The notes below the pieces were generated by a model. That model made no database searches. It had not been told where the DNA came from and saw only the letters and a program-made list of their open reading frames with translations. Made by a program: the position numbers and the translations under genes. From NCBI GenBank assembly GCA_947626515.1, contig CANQSL010000007.1:1-40816 (forward strand): a stretch of 40,816 nucleotides of DNA, read 5' to 3'. This DNA is from an uncultured Bacilli bacterium (GTDB taxonomy: Bacteria; Bacillota_I; Bacilli_A; RF39; UBA660). Shown piece by piece: positions 34,750 through 40,816 of this stretch; within the stretch, counting starts at the first letter, position 1; each line of letters opens with the position of its first letter.

Positions 34750-35337
34750 ATTTTTCAAAAGTAATTTTTTATTCTGAATAAAATACTCTATACCAGAATA
34801 TATAGATAGTACAGTTGCAATAATTAAGAATATATAATCAATTCTTAAACCTAATAATTCAAATGGTAAATTTGAGAAGAATACCAAAGACAAACCGACT
34901 AACATAAATATTGTTTTTAGTTTTCCCCAAATACTAGCACCAACAACTTTTCCATTAGAACCTGATACCATTTTAATCGAATCTACAAATGTATCTCTAG
35001 TAATAATTAAAACTGGTATAATAAGTGGTATATTTCCATTATAAGCCAATATTATTAAAACTCCATTAACCAATATTTTATCTGCAATAGCATCCATTAC
35101 TTTTCCAAAATCAGTAACCATTTTATTTTTTCTAGCTAAATAGCCATCTAAAGTATCACTTAATGCAGCAATAATAAATATAACTCCTGCTACTATATAA
35201 TTTAAACTAAGTGTTACATTAGATATTTTATATATTGGAACATTGTATCCTACATTCCCATAAGGAAACATTAATAATATCATTACAACTATTGCTAGTA
35301 TTATTCTTGTAATAGTTATTTTATTAGGTAAATTCAT
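34744..35337 (-). CDS. pgsA: CDP-diacylglycerol-glycerol-3-phosphate phosphatidyltransferase
   Basis: A 197-residue membrane enzyme that makes phosphatidylglycerol phosphate from CDP-diacylglycerol. The CDP-alcohol phosphatidyltransferase motif D-G-x2-A-R-x8-G-x3-D-x3-D is complete (DTLDGYLARKNKMVTDFGKV then MDAIADK, about 61-89). Five or six membrane helices. ATG with ATAGGAGTAA, ten bases after the RodZ-like gene stop, so the two form an operon. Confidence 0.93.
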   Translation of the reverse strand: MNLPNKITITRIILAIVVMILLMFPYGNVGYNVPIYKISNVTLSLNYIVAGVIFIIAALSDTLDGYLARKNKMVTDFGKVMDAIADKILVNGVLIILAYNGNIPLIIPVLIITRDTFVDSIKMVSGSNGKVVGASIWGKLKTIFMLVGLSLVFFSNLPFELLGLRIDYIFLIIATVLSIYSGIEYFIQNKKLLLKNK

Positions 35338-35347
35338 AATATTACTC

Positions 35348-35812
35348 CTATCTTATTATATAACTAATTGAATTCGCTATAGTAATTTGATTTATACTCC
35401 AAACAAGCGCTATAACCATTAAAATAATTGAAATAATTAACGCTATAATATATGGAGCAGTTTTTATTTTTGGATATTCTTTAGTATATGGTGAAGCTAT
35501 TCTATCTTCTTTTTCTTCCTCAGTTTGTTTTTCTTTAGCAGCTTTTTCTATCTTATCCATAGGAATTTTACTAGTTCTTTCAAACATAAAACTATTAAAT
35601 TCATCTATTATCTCTTCTGGATTAAGTCCAATATATTTTGCATATTTTTCAATATAGCCTTTAAGTTCAAAAATATCCTTAAATGCACCCATATTACCTT
35701 CCTCAATTTGTTCAAGTAATATGATTGGAATATCTAAATCTCCACTGACTTCTTCTAAAGTCATCCCCGATACTTCTCTAGAATTTCTCAAATTATCTCC
35801 AACTTCTATCAA
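35348..35812 (-). CDS. RodZ-like membrane protein with N-terminal HTH
   Basis: A 154-residue protein. HTH_25-type domain at about 5-70 (GDNLRNSREVSGMTLEEVSGDLDI, LEQIEEGNMGAFKDIFELKGYIEKYAKYIGL), a charged juxtamembrane stretch and one helix at about 119-140, with only a dozen residues outside. This is the layout of RodZ, which links MreB filaments to the wall machinery, but the extracytoplasmic domain is absent, as in other small Bacillota forms. Start TTG with AAAGGAGTGAG; no promoter of its own is visible after rnpB, so it may be read through from there. Confidence 0.8.
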   Translation of the reverse strand: MIEVGDNLRNSREVSGMTLEEVSGDLDIPIILLEQIEEGNMGAFKDIFELKGYIEKYAKYIGLNPEEIIDEFNSFMFERTSKIPMDKIEKAAKEKQTEEEKEDRIASPYTKEYPKIKTAPYIIALIISIILMVIALVWSINQITIANSISYIIR

Positions 35813-35840
35813 AGTTTCTCACTCCTTTAAAATAAAAAAA

Positions 35841-36186
35841 TTAAAATCCTATAAGCCATGTTCTGTACCAATTAGGTGACAAACATTTATCTACAAATTA
35901 ACTTTGTCCTTTACTCAATTCATTTTTATTGTAAAGGTTCCCCTACCAAATTTTGGGTTTCTCGCTCATGGGGTTTACCACGTTCCACTATATTCGTTTC
36001 CAAATATACTCGTCTCTTTGACACTTTTATATCTAATAAGACCATTTGAGGTCGTTTCGAAGCCGTTAGTAAAAACTACCTAGAGTTATTTTTTCCTCTA
36101 GCATGAACACTACTACCATCTCAGGATAGTGCGAGCATGGACTTTCCTCTACATATTATTATATGCAGCGTTTGCCCAGATTTTAA
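35841..36186 (-). ncRNA. rnpB: RNase P RNA, bacterial type B
   Basis: The catalytic RNA that matures tRNA 5' ends. The conserved pieces are in order: CGCTGCA near the 5' end, GAGGAAAGTCCATGCTCGC (P4 5' side and CR-I), TAGTAGTGTTCATGC, GTGGAACGTGGTAAACCCC, GAGCGAGAAACCCAAA, TAGGGGAACC and the 3' ACAGAACATGGCTTATAG. The arrangement is type B (Bacillus-like). Helix P1 pairs UUAAAAUCU (36186-36178) with GGAUUUUAA (35849-35841) and is followed by U7, so P1 itself may serve as terminator. The 5' end overlaps the gpsB stop codon. Confidence 0.95.
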
Positions 36187-36515
36187 TCTTCTCTACCATA
36201 AACAGTCTTTTCAAGATTGCTTATTCTTCTAAGTAAATCTAAATTAGTCATAGCACCAGTATTCTCTGTACTATGAGAAACAGAATCAATCTTATCTCTT
36301 AATTTTCTATATTCAGATTTAATTCTATTATTTTCTTCAGTTAATTCACGATTATCTTTTTCAATTCTCTTTATAGTATTAATAAATTCAGTATAATCAG
36401 CTATAACCATATCTAATAATTTATCTACTTCTTGTGGTCTATATCCTCTTGCATCAACTTTAAATCTATAATTTAATATATCTTGAGTAGTTAAATGAAA
36501 CCTTTCACTATGCAT
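36183..36515 (-). CDS. gpsB: Cell-cycle protein GpsB
   Basis: A 110-residue DivIVA-like protein. The N-terminal membrane-curvature and partner-binding segment is LTTQDILNYRFKVDARGYRPQEVDKLLDMVI (about 9-39), followed by a coiled coil to about 80 and a short trimerisation end RRISNLEKTVYG. GpsB coordinates penicillin-binding proteins between septum and side wall. ATG with GAAGGGTGAT and a strong promoter. Located just before rnpB, as in Bacillus. Confidence 0.93.
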   Translation of the reverse strand: MHSERFHLTTQDILNYRFKVDARGYRPQEVDKLLDMVIADYTEFINTIKRIEKDNRELTEENNRIKSEYRKLRDKIDSVSHSTENTGAMTNLDLLRRISNLEKTVYGRED

Positions 36516-36541
36516 AGAATATCACCCTTCTTATATTTAAT

Positions 36542-36570
36542 ATTTTATAAAATATAACCCCTGTTGTCAA
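36542..36570 (-). promoter_or_regulatory. Promoter of gpsB (and probably rnpB)
   Basis: Minus-strand TTGACA (36570-36565) and TAAAAT (36547-36542) with a 17-base spacer, about 27 bases upstream of the gpsB start. Confidence 0.75.
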
Positions 36571-36594
36571 GTTATCAAAAACTGACGTTAATAT

Positions 36595-37830
36595 TTATTG
36601 ATTTAGTAGAAAATCAATTGCATTAATAAGAGCATATTTCCCACTTTCATAAGTAAGACCACCTTGTTGATATGCAATAAAAGGATCTCTTAAAGGTCCA
36701 TCACAACTTATTTCAATACTGCTTCCCTGAGTAAAAGAACCACTTGCCATTATTATTTTATCACTATATCCTGGCATATCTGTTGGAATTGGTAAAGCAA
36801 AAGAATCAATTGGAGAACCACTTTGTATTCCCTGACAATATCTTATTAGTGATTCGCTATCTTTAAAAATTATATTTTGAACAATATCTGCTCTTTCTTC
36901 ATTATATCTTGGTTCTACATTATAACCTAATTTTTCCATAACTAAACTTGTCAATGTAGCAATCTTTAAACTCGAAGCAACAACACTAGGAGCAAAAAAC
37001 AATCCCTTAAGAAACTCCTTATTAGCTCCTAAACTAGGCCCTACATCTATACCTTCTCCTGGCAAAGTCAATCTTTCTCCACATAGATTAATTAATTCTT
37101 TAGTTCCTACTATATAAGCTCCATTTGAAGCTATACCTGCACCTAAATTTTTTATTAGAGAACCTATTGTTAAATCAGCTCCAACATTACTCGGTTCAAG
37201 TGAACTTACCATTTCACAATAACAATTGTCCACCATTACAATAACATCTTTATCAATATTTTTAATAAAATCTATTACCTTTTTTACTTTTTTTATAGTT
37301 AAACTTTTTCTAGTAGCATAACCTTTACTTCTTTGAATATGTATTAATTTATACTTCTTTTTAGATAATTTTTCTTTTATTTTTTCATAATCAAAATCAT
37401 TATTTATTAAGTCTATTTCCTCGTACTTTACACCAAAACTACTCAAACTACTACTATTTTTTTTAATACCTATTACCTCATGCAACGTATCATATGGAGT
37501 TCCAGTAATTGATAACATCGTATCTTTTGGTCTTAAACAAGCAAATAAAGCTACATTTAACGCATGAGATGCACTTATAAATTGATTCCTAACTAATGCC
37601 GCTTCTGTATTAAAAATAGTTTTATAAACATCTTCTATAATATCTCTACCTAGATCATTATAACCATACCCTGTTGTAGAATTAAAATGTATCTCACTTA
37701 CTTTATTTTTTTTAAAAGAATCCATTACTTTAAACGTATTTAATTCACATATTTTTTCTATATTTTTATAATAATCAGATAACTCATTTTCACACTCATT
37801 TATTAATTTAATAATTTCACTTTTTTTCAT
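36595..37830 (-). CDS. PLP-dependent lyase of the YnbB / methionine gamma-lyase-like family
   Basis: A 411-residue fold-type I PLP enzyme. The Schiff-base lysine is in GSLIKNLGAG (about K227), the PLP-contacting aspartate in MVDNCYCEMV (about 201-210), and STTGYGYNDLGRD and ALVRNQFISASHALN are hallmarks of the family once called aluminium-resistance proteins. Annotated reactions range from methionine gamma-lyase to cystathionine beta-lyase-like; the substrate is not certain. The ATG at 37830 overlaps the SDR gene by 14 bases; GGGAG lies about 20 bases ahead, so translation is probably coupled. No clear terminator follows. Confidence 0.88.
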   Translation of the reverse strand: MKKSEIIKLINECENELSDYYKNIEKICELNTFKVMDSFKKNKVSEIHFNSTTGYGYNDLGRDIIEDVYKTIFNTEAALVRNQFISASHALNVALFACLRPKDTMLSITGTPYDTLHEVIGIKKNSSSLSSFGVKYEEIDLINNDFDYEKIKEKLSKKKYKLIHIQRSKGYATRKSLTIKKVKKVIDFIKNIDKDVIVMVDNCYCEMVSSLEPSNVGADLTIGSLIKNLGAGIASNGAYIVGTKELINLCGERLTLPGEGIDVGPSLGANKEFLKGLFFAPSVVASSLKIATLTSLVMEKLGYNVEPRYNEERADIVQNIIFKDSESLIRYCQGIQSGSPIDSFALPIPTDMPGYSDKIIMASGSFTQGSSIEISCDGPLRDPFIAYQQGGLTYESGKYALINAIDFLLNQ

Positions 37831-38485
37831 CAATAATTATTACACTCCCACTTTCTTTATTAGAATTAATTAATTCATATATTTGTTCACCTACATAATT
37901 TACATCTAATAATTCTTTTTGATTAGTTCTTTTTAATTCTTCTTTTAAATATATTGGATTCATTTCTTTTACACTAGATGTATTAATCCATGCTGGACAT
38001 ACTACATAAATATATTTATCTTTATAATATAAACTTAAATTTTTAGTTAAATTTATAATACCAGCTTTACTAGATGAATAATCCAAACTTATAGGACTAT
38101 ATGTATCTATACCATCTTTACTACTAATATTTATTATATATTTAGCATCTATAGCATATTTACACATTAAATATGTTCCACCCAAATTTACTTTAACAAC
38201 ATACATAAATTCAAGAAAACTTTTATTTTCAATATAATTATCTAATGATTTAGCTGCATTATTAATTAAAATATCTATATCATATTTATTAAATATATTT
38301 TTTACACAATCTTCGTCAGTAATATCAATATATTCCAATATTAAATTATCTTTATATTCTGATTTAACTTTTTCTGCTATATCCAAATGTTTATAATAAC
38401 CAAGTATTACACTATATCCATTTTCTAAAAAAATCTTAACTAATGCAGTTCCCAAAGTACTAGTTCCACCAGTAATTAATACCAT
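37817..38485 (-). CDS. Short-chain dehydrogenase/reductase
   Basis: A 222-residue SDR. NAD(P)-binding ITGGTSTLGTALV at the N terminus, LINNAA (about 86-91), catalytic S in NISSKDG, and Y-x3-K in DYSSSKAG (about 143-150). This fits the classical SDR, slightly short (240-260 is usual), lacking some C-terminal substrate-loop residues. The substrate is unknown. It overlaps the PLP lyase start, so the two may act in one pathway. ATG with TTGGTGAT. Confidence 0.88.
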   Translation of the reverse strand: MVLITGGTSTLGTALVKIFLENGYSVILGYYKHLDIAEKVKSEYKDNLILEYIDITDEDCVKNIFNKYDIDILINNAAKSLDNYIENKSFLEFMYVVKVNLGGTYLMCKYAIDAKYIINISSKDGIDTYSPISLDYSSSKAGIINLTKNLSLYYKDKYIYVVCPAWINTSSVKEMNPIYLKEELKRTNQKELLDVNYVGEQIYELINSNKESGSVIIIDEKK

Positions 38486-38506
38486 AAAATCACCAATATA
38501 AGTTTA

Positions 38507-38538
38507 TCAAAAAAGATTAATTATGTAAAATTAATCTT
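38507..38538 (-). terminator. Terminator of tmk
   Basis: AAGATTAATT and AATTAATCTT form a 10-bp stem around a six-base loop, then T6 on the minus strand; the tmk stop is in the stem. The SDR gene therefore probably has its own promoter in the short gap. Confidence 0.8.
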
Positions 38539-39209
38539 TTATTATCTAAAAATTCCTTAACTATATTAAATAACTCATCATTAATATCATCTATAGTTCT
38601 AATTTTATTTTCTATTACACATTCTATTGTTTTAAAGTCATATATCTCAGATAATTCTAAATATGTTTTTTCTGAATTAATTAAATATTCTTCATTTTTT
38701 TCTACTTCATCTAAATTAACTCTATTTTGTTTTAATATACAAGCTTGTTCATAAGGCATATGTAAAAATAAAGTTAAATCAGGTTTAGGTAATTCTAATA
38801 AACCATATTCTAATGTTTCAATCCAATTATATAACTTAAATCTTTCAGATTCATCCATTATCTTACCACCTTGATGAGCCATATTAGAAGAAACATATCT
38901 ATCCAATATAACTATATAATCATCATCCAAATACTTTCTTATTTTATCTATATTGTACTTTCTATCAATTGCTAAATAAAGAGAAAATATCTTAGGATCA
39001 AGAGTTGATGGATTATCAAAATAAGACTTACAAATTTCTGGTTTACCTAATAGTGGACCACCAACAATTTTACCAGTTGGAGTATCGTACATAGGAAAAG
39101 AAAACATAGCCACCCTTTTACCAAGTTTTTTTAACTTTTCTTCTAAAAGTTTAGCTTGTGTTTCCTTTCCTGAACAATCCGTTCCTTCTATAACAATTAT
39201 CTTAGACAT
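38517..39209 (-). CDS. tmk: Thymidylate kinase
   Basis: A 230-residue dTMP kinase that makes dTDP from dTMP. The P-loop is GTDCSGKET (9-17), in which the residue after GK is Glu rather than Ser/Thr and Thr follows at 17. The DRY motif is LDRYVSSNMAHQGGK (about 101-115), typical of the family. The lid region contains NRVNLDEVEKNEEY. The start ATG overlaps the stop of the small membrane gene (TAATG), so translation is coupled. The length is slightly above the usual 205-215. Confidence 0.88.
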   Translation of the reverse strand: MSKIIVIEGTDCSGKETQAKLLEEKLKKLGKRVAMFSFPMYDTPTGKIVGGPLLGKPEICKSYFDNPSTLDPKIFSLYLAIDRKYNIDKIRKYLDDDYIVILDRYVSSNMAHQGGKIMDESERFKLYNWIETLEYGLLELPKPDLTLFLHMPYEQACILKQNRVNLDEVEKNEEYLINSEKTYLELSEIYDFKTIECVIENKIRTIDDINDELFNIVKEFLDNKRLILHN

Positions 39210-39601
39210 TATTTTAAATAATCGTAATTAGCATCTTCATCGCATAGATAGTAAACCTTGATTTGTTCTTTTCCTTTAACAACACTTCTCTCAGCGTATG
39301 TCATTGCTTTATTACATGAACTTTTTTTATCATAACTAACATAATTATTCATAGAATACCCAGCTCTTTCTAAATCACCAAGAGTAAGCACTACTATATC
39401 GGCAGCATCAGGAAGATTGACTTCACTATACATTTTTTTAAAATCAGCCTTTAATTTTGTTTCCATTTTTTCATAATATATTTCTTTGCTTTCTTTTTTA
39501 CCTTTTAACAAAAAGCATAAAACTAATACTACAACAATTAGAAACACTACTAAAATACTAACTATTATAATACTCTTTTCCTTCTTTTTCACTAATATCA
39601 C
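39209..39601 (-). CDS. Small membrane-anchored protein of unknown function
   Basis: A protein of up to 130 residues: Lys-rich start, one helix at about 11-32, then an extracytoplasmic domain of about 95 residues with two cysteines (about C93 and C119) that could pair. No family recognised. The start is GTG at 39601 or, perhaps better, GTG at 39592 with AAGAGTGAT ahead. Translationally coupled to tmk. It follows the cysteine-rich secreted protein gene by 24 bases, so the three may share a transcript. Confidence 0.65.
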   Translation of the reverse strand: MILVKKKEKSIIIVSILVVFLIVVVLVLCFLLKGKKESKEIYYEKMETKLKADFKKMYSEVNLPDAADIVVLTLGDLERAGYSMNNYVSYDKKSSCNKAMTYAERSVVKGKEQIKVYYLCDEDANYDYLK

Positions 39602-39625
39602 TCTTTTCTATAATTATCTTGAAGT

Positions 39626-40816
39626 TTACTGTTCTCTAGATGATGCTTCTGGGGATGCTTCATATGATGTAATACCTGATGTTTCTGATGATGAAGTTTC
39701 TGATGATGAAGTTTCTGATGATGATGTTTCTGATGATGATGTTTCTGATGATGAAGTTTCTGATGATGCTACTGAATTTCCACACTCTGCAACACCATAA
39801 AATGCCCTTTCTTTACCATTACTATCAGTTATATACCACCATCCATCTTCATATCTTAATGTAGAATAACTATCATCAATATTTCTTAAAGTTTCTGCTA
39901 AAGCTATATTTTCTTCATGTAAATTAGTTTTTACTTTATCATCAGATGATGTACACCAAGCTCTAGAATTATCTTTCATTTGTTCAAAATAAGTTTGTGC
40001 TTCAAGCACATAAAGAGGTTGATTTTCTTTATATACATTAGATAGAGAATACCACAATCCTGAATCACCATAATATTTAGTTTCAAATGGTAATAAATGT
40101 GCTAAACACGTATTTTTATCTTCTAATTCGTTTTTATTATCAGCTATAAACCACTTTATTGAATTTTTCTTCATTTGTGGGATTATAGAATCTATAGATC
40201 TTTGCCTATCGTATAAGAACACTTTTGTTAGATAATTTCCCATGTATGCATATGCATATGTAGACCATCTACCAGTATTTTCTTCATATATTGCATCTAC
40301 ACAAAGACTTTTAGCTATTTCTTCATTTGAAGTATGTAATGCTTGTTTATAAGAAGAATCGTTAGTTAGACACCAATTAATAGAATTTTGTAGCATCTTA
40401 TTTATTTTTTCACTATCATTGCAAAATTCCCCAGAAGTACTTTCTCCAGAAGTACTTTCCCCTGATGTTCTATTTGTTGACGAAGTAGAAGGTCTTACAC
40501 AAGCTCCATTGGCATTTCTACTGTATCCTTCTTTGCAAACACAATCTTCTCCGCTTGCTACTTCATTTGAAGCTGTACAAATATTTAATTTTACACATTT
40601 ATTAGAATAATAATCTCTTACATAGCCTGTCCTACAAGAACATACTTCACCACTTGCTACTTCATTTTCTCCACATTCTGGCAAACACTTACCTTCACGT
40701 CTTTCATAACCTGATTGACATACACAAGTACCTGAGCTATTTCTTTCTTCGTTTGTTCCACATTTTAGTACACAAACATTATTGTACTTTTCATAATTTT
40801 GTTTACATACACAAGT
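39626..40816 (-). CDS. Cysteine-rich secreted or surface repeat protein, 5' end outside the window
   Basis: The frame is open to the last base of the window (397 codons including the stop), so the real start is upstream; the apparent start at 40684 is a TTG within the repeats. The visible part begins with EGF-like cysteine units (TCVCKQNY, TCVCQSGYERREGKC, VCSCRTGYVRD, DCVCKEGYSRN). A TSGES-rich linker follows, then three repeats of about 65-74 residues that start MLQNSINW, MKKNSIKW and MKDNSRAW, then a tail of SETSS units. No sorting motif or C-terminal helix is present, so anchoring, if any, is N-terminal. Function unknown; the cysteine units suggest a location outside the cell. Confidence 0.75.
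   Translation of the reverse strand, partial: TCVCKQNYEKYNNVCVLKCGTNEERNSSGTCVCQSGYERREGKCLPECGENEVASGEVCSCRTGYVRDYYSNKCVKLNICTASNEVASGEDCVCKEGYSRNANGACVRPSTSSTNRTSGESTSGESTSGEFCNDSEKINKMLQNSINWCLTNDSSYKQALHTSNEEIAKSLCVDAIYEENTGRWSTYAYAYMGNYLTKVFLYDRQRSIDSIIPQMKKNSIKWFIADNKNELEDKNTCLAHLLPFETKYYGDSGLWYSLSNVYKENQPLYVLEAQTYFEQMKDNSRAWCTSSDDKVKTNLHEENIALAETLRNIDDSYSTLRYEDGWWYITDSNGKERAFYGVAECGNSVASSETSSSETSSSETSSSETSSSETSSSETSGITSYEASPEASSREQ
39678..39768 (-). repeat. 15-base tandem repeat coding for SETSS units
   Basis: Six near-identical copies of a 15-base unit (plus strand GAAGTTTCTGATGAT with A/T variants), giving SETSS repeats in the C-terminal tail of the secreted protein. It is likely to vary in copy number between strains by slippage. 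Confidence 0.85.
39800..40396 (-). repeat. Three coding repeats in the secreted protein
   Basis: Units start at about 40396 (MLQNSINW), 40174 (MKKNSIKW) and 39979 (MKDNSRAW). Each continues with a helix-like stretch and ends with an aromatic segment (TGRWSTYAYAYMGN, SGLWYSLSNVYKEN, DGWWYITDSNGKER). They are diverged and not tandem copies at DNA level. Confidence 0.7.

Noticed and set aside
39678-39768. Short regular repeats that could be taken for a CRISPR array
   Set aside because: The 15-base units are contiguous without spacers and encode SETSS in the frame of the secreted protein.
39679-39864. Plus-strand open frame with Met/Leu repeats
   Set aside because: It is the antisense of the SETSS-coding repeat, has no ribosome site and is low in complexity.

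Overview
The window is AT-rich (roughly one quarter G+C by eye), uses the standard bacterial code (TGA is a stop), has strong GGAGG-type ribosome sites and frequent TTG/GTG starts. It reads like an uncultured gut-type member of the Bacillota, close to Bacilli/Erysipelotrichia/RF39-like lineages. Support for this is the gpsB-rnpB adjacency, a type B RNase P RNA, the rodZ-like/pgsA/recA/rny gene order and a DinR-type LexA box at recA. Nearly everything is on the minus strand; only one gene, a dNTP triphosphohydrolase-like HD protein at 30804-31922, is on the plus strand.

Region 1 (1-8.1 kb): a YjbR/EVE-like protein, a membrane-anchored XRE regulator with a zinc ribbon, cysS coupled to a YugP-type zinc protease, a DUF2798-like membrane protein behind a pseudoknotted leader RNA, a CarD-like regulator and a MATE transporter fused to a cytidylate-kinase-like domain behind a leader terminator.

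Region 2 (8.1-17.6 kb): the most accessory-looking part. A membrane XRE regulator is followed by two unrecognised secreted proteins, a hairpin, an ABC ATPase, a full and a shortened FtsX-type permease, and then a separate unit of two tandem-duplicated ATPase-permease fusions. A second XRE gene closes the locus. It resembles a secreted-peptide (bacteriocin-like) production and self-protection locus, but neither secreted protein matches a family I know.

Region 3 (17.8-26.1 kb): an envelope operon of four genes (InlB-repeat protein, CHAP hydrolase with a cadherin-like domain, DUF308 membrane protein, giant MMPL transporter whose second extracytoplasmic domain is expanded by about nine ~80-residue repeats), headed by another XRE sensor with an extracytoplasmic Ig-like domain.

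Region 4 (26.1-36.6 kb): CDF metal transporter, a frameshifted trxB, BaiN-like flavoprotein and GNAT, then core genes rny, recA, pgsA, rodZ-like, rnpB and gpsB.

Region 5 (36.6-40.8 kb): a PLP lyase of the YnbB/methionine gamma-lyase family coupled to an SDR, thymidylate kinase coupled to a small membrane protein, and the 3' part of a cysteine-rich secreted repeat protein that runs off the window.
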